Assembly: GCF_001667015.1 (NCBI RefSeq)
Contig: NZ_LZIS01000023.1
Span: 1 to 53,532 of the forward strand
DNA: 53,532 nucleotides
Source of the DNA: Mycobacterium sp. E3198
Lineage (GTDB): Bacteria; Actinomycetota; Actinomycetes; Mycobacteriales; Mycobacteriaceae
Direction of reading: 5' to 3'
In this document: one piece after another, positions 21,230 to 30,381 of the stretch
Position numbering within the stretch: position 1 is the first letter of the stretch
Layout of the letters: each line of letters opens with the position of its first letter
Translations under genes and position numbers: made by a program
The notes under the pieces: model-generated
What the model saw: the letters and a program-made list of their open reading frames with translations, nothing else
Told to the model about the DNA's origin: nothing
Database searches by the model: none

Positions 21230-24200
21230 ATGAGTCAGGGTTTCGCGCCGGTGTCGCGGCGGCCGCCGCCGACGGTCGGGGCCGCCGATATCGCGATCGA
21301 TGCGCCGCCGTGTTTCCCACCGCCACGATCACCCGGATGGCTGCCCGTCGTGGTGTCGGTTGGGGGCCTCGGCATCATGGCGGCGGCTTTTGGCTCGGGG
21401 TCGACGCTCACTCGCAATCCGACGCTCCTGGCGTTTCCGGCGATGACGCTGGTTTCCCTGGCGGTGTCGGCGGCCGTCGGGCGTCGCCAGCGGCAGGGGC
21501 GGGGAATCGACGCCGACCGCGTGGACTACCTCCGGTACCTGAGCCGACTCCGTGTGGCCGTCACCGAAATGGCCGCCGCACAGCGCCTTTCGCTGCTCCG
21601 CGCTCATCCCGACCCCGACACGCTGTGGACTTTGATCGGCGGCGCGCGAATGTGGGAGGGCGGTGCGTCCGACCCGGACTTCTGCGTCGTCCGCGTCGGT
21701 GTCGGGAGCCAGCCGCTGCCAGCGCGACTGGTGGCCCCGGAGCCTTCACCCCATGAGCCCGCGGATCCCGTCACCGCGACGGCCCTGCGTCGCTTCCTTC
21801 GGGCACACTCGACCGTCGCGGACGCGCCGGTTGCCATCGTCCTGCCCGGCCCCGGAACGGTGACGATCGACGGCGACCAGACCGCGGTGCGCGGACTCTT
21901 GCGCGCGATGATCTGCCAGCTCGCCGTGCGCTACCCGCCGGATCAGTTGCTGATCGTCGCGGCGGTCGGCGACGCGAATCGAGAGCACTGGGACTGGCTG
22001 AAGTGGTTGCCGCACAATCGACATCCGGCCGCCACCGATGCGGTGGGCTCCGCCCGGATGGTGTATCGAAGTCCGGCGGAGGTGCGGTGCGCGCTCGCCG
22101 ACCTGAAATCCCATGCGATCGTCGTCGCCGACCTCGGTGCGCCCGCGGCGACCGGCACCATCGCCGGTGCGACGCTCCTCGAGGTCGGCCCCGGCCGGGA
22201 GGGCCTGCCGGTGACGATCCGACGCGGTGGCGAAGCCGAACCGCTGCAATGCCCCGACCGGATGGACATGCTGGACGCGCTGACGTGTGCCCGCCGACTG
22301 GCGATGCATCAAAGCGGCCCGGCGGCGCCTGGCGCCTGGCGGGACGCAGCGGGGCTCGGCAACCTCGCCGATTTCGATCCGCCGGCGTGGTGGCGCCGCC
22401 AAGGCGACCGCCATCGGCTGCGTGTCCCCATCGGAACCGCGCTCGACGGCACGCCGCTGGAACTGGACATCAAAGAGGCGGCGGAAGACGGTCAGGGGCC
22501 GCACGGGCTCTGTGTGGGCGCCACCGGCTCGGGCAAATCGGAGCTGCTGCGCACCATCGCGTTGGGGATGATGGCCCGAAACTCACCGGCGGCGCTGAAC
22601 CTGCTGCTCATCGACTTCAAAGGGGGCGCAACGTTTCTCGACTTGGCGCGGGCTCCGCACGTCGCCGCCGTCGTCACCAACCTGGCCGACGAGGCGCCGC
22701 TCGTCGCGCGCATGCGCGACGCGCTCGCCGGTGAGATCGACCGTCGGCAACGGCTGCTGCGGGCGGCGCGGTGCGCGGGCGTCGCGGACTACCAACGCGC
22801 GCGACGGGCGGGCTGCCGCTTGGATGCCCTGCCCACGTTGCTGATCATCGTCGACGAGTTTTCCGAAATGCTCAGCCAGCACCCCGAGTTCGCCGACATG
22901 TTCCTGGCGATCGGCCGGCTCGGCCGGTCGCTGGGCATTCACCTGCTGCTGGCCAGTCAGCGCCTCGACGAGGGAAGGCTGCGCGGCCTGGACGCCCACC
23001 TCTCTTATCGGATCTGCCTGAAGACCCTGTCCGCCGCCGAATCACGGGCGGTGCTGGGAACGCTTGACGCATACCACTTGCCGAGCACGCCCGGCGCGGG
23101 CTTTCTGCGCACGAGCAGCGGCGAGCCGATTCGCTTTCAGGGCTCATTTGTGTCCGGCAGGGTGCCGGCACCCGCGCCGACGACGTCGGTCCGGATCTTC
23201 AGCACCCGGCCGACCGGCCCGGTGGCGCAAATGTCTGACGGGGACGGCTCGGCCACGCGGACCGTCCTGGAATCCATCCTCGACCGGCTGACGGGATATG
23301 GGCCGCCGGCGCACCAGGTTTGGCTGCCCCCGCTGGGGGCGGCGCCCGCCCTGGACACGCTGCTGCGCGACGTCCGACCGGCGGCGGACGGCCTCGCCGC
23401 GCCGATCGGCATCGTCGACCGCCCGTTCGAGCAGTGCCGGACGCCTCTGCTGGTGGAGCTGTCGGGAGCCGCGGGCAATGTGGCGATCGTCGGCGCGCCC
23501 CGATCGGGCAAGTCGACGGCACTGTGCACGCTCATCACGGCGTTGGCGGCCGCCCACGGCCCGGGACGGGTGCGGTTTTACTGCCTGGATTTCGGTGGCG
23601 GCGCGCTGGGCTCGGTGTGCGCCTGGCCGCATGTGGGCGCCGTCGCCGGACGGGCCGACCCGGAGCTGGCGCGGCGTGTGGTCGCCGAGATGGAATCCCT
23701 GGTACGCCAACGGGAGGGCTTCCGAGGCCGCGCAGCGCCGGACGGGGAGCCGCCCGCCGACGTGTTCCTCGTCGTCGACGGGTGGGCGGCCCTGCGGCAC
23801 GAGTTCGAAGAACTCGAGGCACCGATCGCCGCCCTTGCCGTGCAGGGGCTTTCGTTCGGTGTGCACGTGGTGCTGTCGGCATCGCGTTGGGCCGACATCA
23901 GGCCCTCGCTGCGGGATCAGATCGGCACCCGCGTCGAGTTGCGGCTGGGCGACCCGGCGGATTCCGAGATCGATCGCAAGCGCGCGCAGCAGGTACCCCT
24001 CGACAGCCCAGGCCGTGGCCTGTCCCCCGAGGGCCTGCACATGGTCATCGCTCTGCCCACCGAGCGGGTCTGTCACGGTGGAACGGACGCCCCGCCGATA
24101 CCGCTGCTCCCCCCGCGCGTGGACGCGGACGCCGTCCTCGGCCGGGCTGGTGCGCAGCTGCGTGCGCGGGTCCTCCTCGGCCTGGAGGAACGCCGATTGG

Positions 24201-24856
24201 CGCCGGTAGCAGTCGATTTCGGTCAACACTCGCACCTGCTGATCCTCGGGGACAACGAGTGTGGGAAGACGGCCACGCTGCGGACCCTGTGTCGCGAGAT
24301 CATGCGGACGAAGACCGCGGCCGAAGCCCAGTTGCTCATCGTCGATTTCCGCCGCACCCTATTGGGCGTCGTCGAATCGGAACACCTCGGCGGCTACGCC
24401 ATGACCCCTGCCGCGTTGGGCCGGCTGCTACCGGATCTGCTCGAGGCGCTGGGGCGCCGGATGCCGCCGCTCGATGTCGGCCAGGCGCAGCTGCGCGCCG
24501 GCCCTTGGTGGTCGGGCCCCGACCTCTACGTCCTGGTGGATGACTACGACCTGGTGGCCACACCGGCGGGCAACCCGCTCGCGGCCATCGTCGAATATCT
24601 GCCGTACGCACGGGATCTGGGACTTCATCTGGTGCTGGCTCGGCGCAGCGGTGGCGCCGAGCGCGCGCTGTTCGAGCCGGTGTTGGCGGGCCTGCGCGAC
24701 CTGGGCTGCATGGCGCTGATGATGAGTGGGTGCCCGGCCGAGGGCGCGCCGTGGGGCGGCGGCCGCCCGCGGTCGATGCCTCCCGGACGTGGTGTGCTGA
24801 CTACGCGCGCCGGCGCCGGGCAGCTGGTACAGGTGGCGTGGAGCCCGTCCCCATGA
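21230..24856 (+). CDS. eccC4: ESX-4 FtsK/SpoIIIE-type secretion ATPase EccC4 (EccCa and EccCb fused)
   Basis: 1208 residues: two N-terminal membrane helices (~40-85), then three P-loop ATPase domains. Domain 1 has Walker A GATGSGKS (~430) and Walker [12 protein letters not shown] (~540). Domain 2 has GAPRSGKS (~754) and VFLVVDGW. Domain 3 has GDNECGKT (~1005) and LYVLVDDYD. EccC powers export and recognises substrate tails. In ESX-4, as here, EccCa and EccCb are one polypeptide. ATG 21230 is chosen for its GGAGGGG site; an in-frame codon at 21176 is weaker. Its stop overlaps the next start (ATGA). Confidence 0.95.
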   Translation: MSQGFAPVSRRPPPTVGAADIAIDAPPCFPPPRSPGWLPVVVSVGGLGIMAAAFGSGSTLTRNPTLLAFPAMTLVSLAVSAAVGRRQRQGRGIDADRVDYLRYLSRLRVAVTEMAAAQRLSLLRAHPDPDTLWTLIGGARMWEGGASDPDFCVVRVGVGSQPLPARLVAPEPSPHEPADPVTATALRRFLRAHSTVADAPVAIVLPGPGTVTIDGDQTAVRGLLRAMICQLAVRYPPDQLLIVAAVGDANREHWDWLKWLPHNRHPAATDAVGSARMVYRSPAEVRCALADLKSHAIVVADLGAPAATGTIAGATLLEVGPGREGLPVTIRRGGEAEPLQCPDRMDMLDALTCARRLAMHQSGPAAPGAWRDAAGLGNLADFDPPAWWRRQGDRHRLRVPIGTALDGTPLELDIKEAAEDGQGPHGLCVGATGSGKSELLRTIALGMMARNSPAALNLLLIDFKGGATFLDLARAPHVAAVVTNLADEAPLVARMRDALAGEIDRRQRLLRAARCAGVADYQRARRAGCRLDALPTLLIIVDEFSEMLSQHPEFADMFLAIGRLGRSLGIHLLLASQRLDEGRLRGLDAHLSYRICLKTLSAAESRAVLGTLDAYHLPSTPGAGFLRTSSGEPIRFQGSFVSGRVPAPAPTTSVRIFSTRPTGPVAQMSDGDGSATRTVLESILDRLTGYGPPAHQVWLPPLGAAPALDTLLRDVRPAADGLAAPIGIVDRPFEQCRTPLLVELSGAAGNVAIVGAPRSGKSTALCTLITALAAAHGPGRVRFYCLDFGGGALGSVCAWPHVGAVAGRADPELARRVVAEMESLVRQREGFRGRAAPDGEPPADVFLVVDGWAALRHEFEELEAPIAALAVQGLSFGVHVVLSASRWADIRPSLRDQIGTRVELRLGDPADSEIDRKRAQQVPLDSPGRGLSPEGLHMVIALPTERVCHGGTDAPPIPLLPPRVDADAVLGRAGAQLRARVLLGLEERRLAPVAVDFGQHSHLLILGDNECGKTATLRTLCREIMRTKTAAEAQLLIVDFRRTLLGVVESEHLGGYAMTPAALGRLLPDLLEALGRRMPPLDVGQAQLRAGPWWSGPDLYVLVDDYDLVATPAGNPLAAIVEYLPYARDLGLHLVLARRSGGAERALFEPVLAGLRDLGCMALMMSGCPAEGAPWGGGRPRSMPPGRGVLTTRAGAGQLVQVAWSPSP

Positions 24857-26106
24857 CGCGCCATCGGTCGGTCCTCGAGGCCGGCCCGGGCACCATCCGC
24901 CGATTATGCTGCGGGACAAGCGAAGCCGCCGACGAGGAGCTTGGCGAGGTCGTGCGCGGGGCGCTGGCCGCGGTGGACGATCGGGTGGCGCTGCTCGATG
25001 GCCGCCCGGTCGCGGTCGATTCGCTGTGGCGCGCCGCGCTGCGGTCGGTGAAATGCGCCGACGGCGACGGCCTGCTCGTCGTGCACCCGTCGTGGTGGCC
25101 GTCGGCGCGCGTCGACCGGGTGGCCGGCGCCGCCAAGACCCTCGGCCATGACACCCTGACCCGTCCCAGGTCGTGGCTGCTGGCCCGGGCGCCCGAGGCC
25201 CGAGCCGACGCCGGGGCCGTCGTGGTGGCGGAGATCGCCGAGCGACTCGTGGCGATCAGCGGCGCCGAGGTCGCCGCGATACCGCTTGTCGGGCAGACGC
25301 ATTCGGTTGCCGAGGAGGTCGCGGCGGCCGTCGCTCGCACGGCTGCCGCGGTGATCCTGATCGACGCGCCGAGCGCGGTGACCGGCGCGCCGGCCCTCGC
25401 GGCGTTGATCGCCGCCGCCGTGCGCCGGAGCGGTGCCGCAGCCGTCGAGATCGGAGACGCGCGGCTGGCACGGTTGGCCCGGTCGGCTTCCTCGCTGGGG
25501 GACGCCGTGCCCGAAGCGGCGGCCGGCGGCGAAGTCAGGGGCGTTCGATACCGGGTGCGGACGGCGGGCGGGCTCGCGGCGGCCGCCCTCGCGCTCACGG
25601 TCCTGCCGCTGGCGATCTCGGGCGGGGCGCCCAGCGGTGGCCGTAGCCCCTCGCCGCCGACCGCGGTGCCGATGGCGCCCACGACGTTTCTGGTCGAGGG
25701 CCGCGTGGCGCTGACCGTGCCCGCAGACTGGCCCGCGCAGCGGGTGATCACCGGGCCCGGGTCGGCCCGGCTACAGGTCACGTCCCCGTCGGATCCCGAA
25801 GTGGCGTTGCACATCACCCAGTCGCCGGTGCCCGGCGAAACGCTGAGCGGAACCGCCGAGCGGTTGAAACGCGCGATCGACGCGGAGCCCGCCGGGGTGT
25901 TCGTCGACTTCAATCCCTCGGGAGGCAGCGCGGGCCGCCCGGCGGTGACCTATCGCGAAGTGCGCGCCACGCACCACGTGCGCTGGACCGTGCTGCTCGA
26001 CGGGCCGGTCCGGATCAGCGTCGGATGCCAGAGCCGCCCCGCCCACGAGGAGGCCGTCCGGGGTGCGTGTGAACAGGCGGTGCGGTCCGCCCACGCGATC
26101 GGTTGA
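24853..26106 (+). CDS. type VII secretion-associated protein, Rv3446c family
   Basis: 417 residues. The N-terminal ~250 residues look like a degenerate actin/Hsp70-type ATPase fold ([30 protein letters not shown]). One membrane helix lies near 245-265, followed by a periplasmic ~130-residue domain ([31 protein letters not shown]). The ATG overlaps the eccC4 stop. A protein of this type sits at the same place in the ESX-4 locus of M. tuberculosis (Rv3446c). No catalytic motif is clear, so the role in secretion is inferred from position. Confidence 0.88.
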   Translation: MTRHRSVLEAGPGTIRRLCCGTSEAADEELGEVVRGALAAVDDRVALLDGRPVAVDSLWRAALRSVKCADGDGLLVVHPSWWPSARVDRVAGAAKTLGHDTLTRPRSWLLARAPEARADAGAVVVAEIAERLVAISGAEVAAIPLVGQTHSVAEEVAAAVARTAAAVILIDAPSAVTGAPALAALIAAAVRRSGAAAVEIGDARLARLARSASSLGDAVPEAAAGGEVRGVRYRVRTAGGLAAAALALTVLPLAISGGAPSGGRSPSPPTAVPMAPTTFLVEGRVALTVPADWPAQRVITGPGSARLQVTSPSDPEVALHITQSPVPGETLSGTAERLKRAIDAEPAGVFVDFNPSGGSAGRPAVTYREVRATHHVRWTVLLDGPVRISVGCQSRPAHEEAVRGACEQAVRSAHAIG

Positions 26107-26156
26107 GCCGACAAATCGGACGGAACCGAATGCCTTCCCTCGCGGTCGAATCTGAT

Positions 26157-26468
26157 ATGGCGAACACACTGAGCACCGACTTCGCCCTCATGCGCTCGGT
26201 CGCGGCCACGACGGACGCGCGCAACGACGAGATCCGGGCGATGCTGCAGGCGTTCATCGGCCGCATGAACACCGTGCCGCGCTCGGTGTGGGGTGGGATC
26301 GCCGTCGCGCGGTTCAAAGACGTGGTGGATCGCTGGAATGCCGAGTCGACGCGGCTCTACCACGTCCTGCACACGATCGCCGAGACAATCCGGCACAACG
26401 AGGCCGCGCTGCTGGAGGCCGGCGAGAACCACGCCCGGCGCATCGCGGCTGCCGGCGGAAACCTGTGA
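26157..26468 (+). CDS. esxU: ESX-4 WXG100 protein EsxU
   Basis: 103 residues, two helices with a Trp-x-Gly turn ([11 protein letters not shown]), nearly the same as M. tuberculosis EsxU (Rv3445c; e.g. [26 protein letters not shown]). It should pair with EsxT and be exported through ESX-4. ATG 26157 gives the family length but has no clear ribosome site; ATG 26130, behind CGGACGGAA, would add nine residues and may be the true start. The rest of the 50-bp gap after the Rv3446c-type gene holds nothing else. Confidence 0.93.
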   Translation: MANTLSTDFALMRSVAATTDARNDEIRAMLQAFIGRMNTVPRSVWGGIAVARFKDVVDRWNAESTRLYHVLHTIAETIRHNEAALLEAGENHARRIAAAGGNL

Positions 26469-26482
26469 GGGAGAAATCGACC

Positions 26483-26779
26483 GTGGATCAGGTCCTGTCC
26501 TACAACTTCGGCGAAATCGAATACTCGATCCGCCAGGAAATCCACGCGACGGCTGCCCGTTTCAACGCGGCGCTCGACGAGCTGAGCTCGCAGATCGCCC
26601 CGCTGCGGGAGCTGTGGACCCGCGAGGCCGCGGCCGCCTACCAGGTCGAGCAGCTGAAGTGGCACCAGGCGGCCACCGCGCTGAACGAGATACTCGTCGA
26701 CCTCGGAAATGCGGTCCGCGACGGCGCGGAGGAGATGGCGAACGCCGACCGCCGGGCCGCCGGCGTCTGGGCACGGTAG
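26483..26779 (+). CDS. esxT: ESX-4 WXG100-like partner EsxT
   Basis: 98 residues, homologous over its full length to Rv3444c (LSYNFGEIEYSIRQEIH, LWTREAAAAYQVEQLKWHQAATALNEIL). The turn is Trp-Thr-Arg rather than Trp-x-Gly, as in other EsxT proteins. It likely forms a four-helix heterodimer with EsxU. The start is GTG 26483, behind GAGGGAG, 14 bp after esxU. A strong hairpin follows 12 bp after the stop, which suggests the ESX-4 transcript ends here. Confidence 0.93.
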   Translation: MDQVLSYNFGEIEYSIRQEIHATAARFNAALDELSSQIAPLRELWTREAAAAYQVEQLKWHQAATALNEILVDLGNAVRDGAEEMANADRRAAGVWAR

Positions 26780-26791
26780 CTCTGCTGGCCC

Positions 26792-26832
26792 CTGTGTGGT
26801 CCCGGCGGTGGAGAGCCGCCGGGACCACACAG
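26792..26832. terminator. perfect 17-bp inverted repeat after esxT
   Basis: Left arm CTGTGTGGTCCCGGCGG (26792-26808) pairs perfectly with the right arm at 26816-26832 across a 7-nt loop (TGGAGAG). It lies 12 bp after the esxT stop. A stem this strong is a likely intrinsic terminator without a U-tract; it would insulate the toxin-antitoxin module from the ESX-4 transcript. Confidence 0.7.
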
Positions 26833-26838
26833 TCAGTT

Positions 26839-26857
26839 GGTATCAAACCGGTATCAT
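26839..26857 (+). promoter_or_regulatory. operator/promoter of the toxin-antitoxin module
   Basis: GGTATCA occurs twice, at 26839-26845 and 26850-26856, one helical turn apart (11 bp). The second copy overlaps TATCAT (26852-26857), a good -10 hexamer only six bases before the antitoxin ATG. This suggests a leaderless transcript repressed by the ribbon-helix-helix antitoxin. Confidence 0.5.
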
Positions 26858-26863
26858 CAGCGC

Positions 26864-27070
26864 ATGGGAATGACGCTGCGCACCAGCGCCCAGCAGACCG
26901 AGGCGCTGCGCCGCCAGGCCGCCGCGGAGGGGCGGTCGATGCAGGCCGTCGTGCTCTCGGCCATCGACGAGTACATCGCCCGGCGCGCGCATGAGACCAA
27001 AGTCGCCGGGGCGCTGCGCCGCGTGCTGCGCGAGGAGGCCGAGGTCCTGGAGCGCCTCAAGGACGCGTGA
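26864..27070 (+). CDS. ribbon-helix-helix antitoxin
   Basis: 68 residues. The N-terminus (MTLRTSAQQTEALRRQAAAEGRSMQAVVLSAIDEYIARR, seen in part) has the strand-helix-helix pattern of Arc/CopG-type DNA-binding antitoxins. The charged C-terminal helix (RRVLREEAEVLERLKDA) would bind the toxin. ATG 26864 or ATG 26870 may be used. The stop overlaps the toxin GTG (GTGA), typical of co-translated type II modules. The target site is probably the GGTATCA repeats just upstream. Confidence 0.82.
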   Translation: MGMTLRTSAQQTEALRRQAAAEGRSMQAVVLSAIDEYIARRAHETKVAGALRRVLREEAEVLERLKDA

Positions 27071-27450
27071 CCGAGTACCTGGGTCTCGAAGACCTGATGG
27101 AGGTCGCCCGGGCGGGCGTCGGCCGGGACGTCGTCGTCGCCGACTACGGCCTGCTGGAATCAGCGCTGGCGCGTCCCCGCGCCTCGGTGTTCGGGGCGGA
27201 CGCCTACCCCGACCTGCACCTGAAGGCCGCGGCCCTGCTGCACTCCCTATTGCGCAACCACGCGCTGGTCGACGGGAACAAACGCCTCGCCTGGACGGCC
27301 TGCCGCACCTTCCTGGCCATCAACGGACAGTGGATCAGCGCGCCGGAGGACGACCGCTTCGACTTCGTGGTCCGGGCGGCCGCCGGCACGGTGCGCGAGC
27401 TCGGCGAGATCGCGACGCAACTGCGCGCCTGGTCCTACCAGGAGGGCTGA
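27067..27450 (+). CDS. Doc-type (Fic-fold) toxin
   Basis: 127 residues. The motif HALVDGNKRLAW matches the Doc version of the Fic motif, HxFx(D/E)GNKR. The Lys after Asn distinguishes Doc, a kinase that inactivates elongation factor Tu, from AMP-transferring Fic proteins. The usual Phe is Leu here. The flanking helices (DLHLKAAALLHSLLRNHALV, TFLAINGQW) also fit. It starts with GTG overlapping the antitoxin stop. I recall no counterpart between esxT and rplM in M. tuberculosis. Confidence 0.85.
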   Translation: MTEYLGLEDLMEVARAGVGRDVVVADYGLLESALARPRASVFGADAYPDLHLKAAALLHSLLRNHALVDGNKRLAWTACRTFLAINGQWISAPEDDRFDFVVRAAAGTVRELGEIATQLRAWSYQEG

Positions 27451-27465
27451 GCGTCGGATCCCATT

Positions 27466-27495
27466 TTGACCTGCGGGGACGCGCCTCTGTAAGCT
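27466..27495 (+). promoter_or_regulatory. SigA-like promoter of rplM-rpsI
   Basis: TTGACC (27466-27471) and TAAGCT (27490-27495) with an 18-bp spacer lie about 130 bp before the rplM start. This gives the ribosomal genes their own promoter, separate from ESX-4 and the toxin-antitoxin module. Confidence 0.6.
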
Positions 27496-27624
27496 GCTCG
27501 GTTGGCGTGCGGTACGCCGGGGCCTCGGGTCAATGTCGGTCGCCGAGATCAACCCCCACCGCGAACGCCTGACCGGCACCCGGCTCGACCCGGGATCCAC
27601 CTCGAGAAGAAGAAGGTAAGCGCT

Positions 27625-28068
27625 GTGCCCACCTACGCGCCAAAGGCGGGTGACACCACGCGGTCGTGGTACGTCATCGACGCCACGGACGTGGTGCTTG
27701 GCCGCCTTGCCGTCGCGGCGGCCAACCTGCTGCGCGGCAAGCACAAGCCGACGTTCGCGCCCAATGTCGACGGCGGTGACTTCGTCATCGTCATCAACGC
27801 CGAGAAGGTCGCCCTGTCCGGCGACAAACTGAAGCAGAAGCTGGCCTACCGCCACTCGGGGTATCCCGGCGGTCTGCACAAGCGCACGACCGGCGAGCTG
27901 CTGGAAAAGCACCCGACCCGCGTCGTGGAGAAGGCCATCGTCGGCATGCTGCCCAAGAACAAGCTCAGCCGTCAGATCCAGCGCAAGCTTCGCGTCTACG
28001 CCGGCCCGGAGCATCCCCACACCGCCCAGCAGCCGGTTCCGTACGAGATCAAGCAGGTGGCCCAGTGA
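27625..28068 (+). CDS. rplM: 50S ribosomal protein L13 (uL13)
   Basis: 147 residues of standard sequence ([29 protein letters not shown], seen in part; [22 protein letters not shown]). L13 is an early 23S rRNA-binding assembly protein. GTG 27625 is the conserved start and is preceded by AGAAGAAGG. It is followed by rpsI with a 4-bp overlap. Confidence 0.98.
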   Translation: MPTYAPKAGDTTRSWYVIDATDVVLGRLAVAAANLLRGKHKPTFAPNVDGGDFVIVINAEKVALSGDKLKQKLAYRHSGYPGGLHKRTTGELLEKHPTRVVEKAIVGMLPKNKLSRQIQRKLRVYAGPEHPHTAQQPVPYEIKQVAQ

Positions 28069-28571
28069 CCGAAACAACCGAGGCATTAGAGACCCCGGCG
28101 ACCCCGGAGGTGACCGAGACCCCCGAGGCCCCTGAAACCCCGGCCGAGGCTCCGGCCGCCCGCCCCGCCGAGTCGTTCGTGTTCGAGCGGCCCATCCAGA
28201 CCGTCGGCCGCCGCAAGGAGGCCGTGGTGCGGGTCCGCATCGTGCCCGGCACCGGCAAGTTCGACCTGAACGGCCGCAGCCTGGAGGACTACTTCCCCAA
28301 CAAGGTGCACCAGCAGCTGATCAAGGCGCCGCTGGTGACCGTCGACCGGGTGGAAAGCTTCGACGTCTTCGCCCTGCTGCACGGCGGGGGCCCGTCGGGT
28401 CAGGCCGGCGCGCTGCGCCTGGGCATCGCCCGGGCGCTGATCCTGGCCTCGCCGGAGGACCGGCCGGCCCTGAAGAAGGCCGGCTTCCTCACGCGTGACC
28501 CGCGCGCCACCGAGCGCAAGAAGTACGGGCTGAAGAAGGCGCGCAAGGCGCCTCAGTACAGCAAGCGCTGA
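28065..28571 (+). CDS. rpsI: 30S ribosomal protein S9 (uS9) with acidic N-terminal extension
   Basis: 168 residues. The first ~42 are a Glu/Thr/Pro/Ala-rich extension ([15 protein letters not shown]...) absent from most bacterial S9. The core begins at [15 protein letters not shown] and ends with the tRNA-contacting tail [15 protein letters not shown] 28065 overlaps the rplM stop. The extension is a known mycobacterial feature and is probably disordered. Confidence 0.97.
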   Translation: MTETTEALETPATPEVTETPEAPETPAEAPAARPAESFVFERPIQTVGRRKEAVVRVRIVPGTGKFDLNGRSLEDYFPNKVHQQLIKAPLVTVDRVESFDVFALLHGGGPSGQAGALRLGIARALILASPEDRPALKKAGFLTRDPRATERKKYGLKKARKAPQYSKR

Positions 28572-28708
28572 TCAGCGTCTCTTTCTGGCCGCAACTTGGC
28601 AACTTTTGACAAGTCAGCGGCGTGTCTGCGCACCCGCACGCATGGTTTCGGTCAGAAAGGAACGGGCACGTTAGGTGAACGACCGGCAACTGTGAGAGGT
28701 TTTAGCGC

Positions 28709-30046
28709 ATGGGTCGACTATTCGGCACCGACGGTGTCCGCGGGGTCGCCAATCGCGAGTTGACCGCCGAGCTGGCGCTGGCCCTGGGCGCCGCGGCGGC
28801 CCGGCACCTGGCGAGTTCCGAGCGGCCGGGCCGGCGGGTCGCCGTCATCGGTCGCGACCCCCGGGCGAGCGGCGAGATGCTGGAGGCCGCCGTGATCGCC
28901 GGGCTGACCAGCCAGGGCGTCGACGCGCTGCGGGTCGGTGTGCTGCCCACGCCTGCGGTGGCGTACCTGACCGGTGCGTATGACGCCGACTTCGGGGTGA
29001 TGATCTCGGCGTCGCACAACCCGATGCCCGACAACGGCATCAAGATCTTCGGCCCCGGCGGCCGCAAGCTCGACGACGACACCGAGGACCGGATCGAGGA
29101 ATTGGTCGCGGCCGGGCCGGGGTTGCGCCCGGTCGGCGCCGGCATCGGCCGCCGCATCGACGCCGAGGACGCCGCCGACCGCTACCTGCGCCACCTGTCC
29201 AAGGCCTGCACGCTGCGGCTGGACGGCCTGACGGTGGTGGTCGACTGCGCCCACGGCGCGGCGTCGTCGGTGGCCCCGCGCGCGTACCGCGCCGCCGGCG
29301 CCCGGGTGATCGCGATCAACGCCGAGCCCAACGGGCTCAACATCAACGACGGCTGCGGCTCCACCCACCTGGACTCGCTCAAGGCGGCGGTCCTCGAGCA
29401 CCGGGCCGACCTGGGCCTGGCGCACGACGGCGACGCCGACCGCTGCCTGGCCGTCGACGCCAACGGTGACCTCGTCGACGGCGACCACATCATGGTCGTG
29501 CTCGCGCTGGCGATGCGGGACGCCGGCGAGCTGGCCTCCGACACGCTGGTGACCACCGTGATGAGCAACCTCGGGCTGCACCTGGCGATGCGCTCGGCCG
29601 GCATCGCGGTGCGCACCACCGGCGTCGGCGACCGCTACGTCCTCGAGGAGCTGCGCGCCGGCGACTACAGCCTCGGCGGGGAGCAGTCCGGCCACATCGT
29701 GATGCCCGCGGTCGGCTCCACCGGCGACGGCATCGTCACCGGGCTGCGGCTGATGACGCGCATGGTGCAGACCGGCTCGTCGCTGGCCCACCTCGCCTCG
29801 GTGATGCGGTCGCTACCGCAGGTGCTGATCAACGTGAAGGTCGCCGACAAGGCCACCGCCGCCGCGGCGCCGTCGGTGCAGACCGCCGTCGAAAACGCGG
29901 AGGCCGAACTGGGCGACACCGGGCGAATCCTGTTGCGCCCCTCGGGAACAGAGCCGATGATCCGGGTCATGGTGGAGGCGCCCGAGGAGGGCACGGCGCA
30001 GCGGGTCGCGACCGCGGTCGCGGAAGCGGTGAGCGCGGCGCGCTGA
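28709..30046 (+). CDS. glmM: phosphoglucosamine mutase
   Basis: 445 residues. It interconverts glucosamine-6-P and glucosamine-1-P on the route to UDP-GlcNAc for peptidoglycan. The active phosphoserine is Ser102 in SASHNP, metal ligands are in DGDADR, and the phosphate-binding loop is [15 protein letters not shown] 28709 is the conserved start ([14 protein letters not shown]). The 137-bp gap from rpsI holds TTGACA at 28606-28611 inside an ACTTG/CAAGT inverted repeat, a possible promoter or operator without a clear -10. It functions with glmS, encoded further on. Confidence 0.97.
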   Translation: MGRLFGTDGVRGVANRELTAELALALGAAAARHLASSERPGRRVAVIGRDPRASGEMLEAAVIAGLTSQGVDALRVGVLPTPAVAYLTGAYDADFGVMISASHNPMPDNGIKIFGPGGRKLDDDTEDRIEELVAAGPGLRPVGAGIGRRIDAEDAADRYLRHLSKACTLRLDGLTVVVDCAHGAASSVAPRAYRAAGARVIAINAEPNGLNINDGCGSTHLDSLKAAVLEHRADLGLAHDGDADRCLAVDANGDLVDGDHIMVVLALAMRDAGELASDTLVTTVMSNLGLHLAMRSAGIAVRTTGVGDRYVLEELRAGDYSLGGEQSGHIVMPAVGSTGDGIVTGLRLMTRMVQTGSSLAHLASVMRSLPQVLINVKVADKATAAAAPSVQTAVENAEAELGDTGRILLRPSGTEPMIRVMVEAPEEGTAQRVATAVAEAVSAAR

Positions 30047-30093
30047 TCCGCCCGTGCGGGAACCCGGGCGCCCAGGCGGGCGTCGGACTAGGC

Positions 30094-30381
30094 ATGAGAC
30101 TCGATAGCTCGGGGGTAGACAGGGTCGCCGACCAGCTGGGTGCGGCCGCCGAACTTCTTGACCGCGCCGTGGCAGATCACTTGGCGCGGTTGGCCTTTGG
30201 CGGCGCCAGCGCGGGCCGGGCGCACACCGCTCGCGGCGACGCCCTGCGCGTCCAACTGGATCGATTGACGGCGGAGGTGACGCAGTGGTCGCGGGCGACG
30301 GTCGAGACCGCCGCCGCGCTGCGCGCCGGCCTCGACCGCTATGCCGACGCCGAACTGTACGCCGCGGCGCGGATCGCGTGA
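30094..30381 (+). CDS. small EspC-like putative type VII secretion target (Rv3440c-like)
   Basis: 95 residues of almost pure helix (MRLDSSGVDRVADQLGAAAELL, seen in part). Near the C-terminus, YADAE matches the YxxxD/E export signal of type VII substrates and is followed by a short Ala-rich tail. This is the pattern of EspC-type proteins. Its stop overlaps the next gene (GTGA), so the two are coupled. The same pair is found beside glmM in M. tuberculosis (Rv3440c-Rv3439c). Function is not established. Confidence 0.75.
   Translation: MRLDSSGVDRVADQLGAAAELLDRAVADHLARLAFGGASAGRAHTARGDALRVQLDRLTAEVTQWSRATVETAAALRAGLDRYADAELYAAARIA

Noticed and set aside
27100..27450. AMP-transferring Fic enzyme
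   Set aside because: The motif has GNKR, with Lys in place of the Gly needed for Fic-type nucleotide binding, so Doc fits better.
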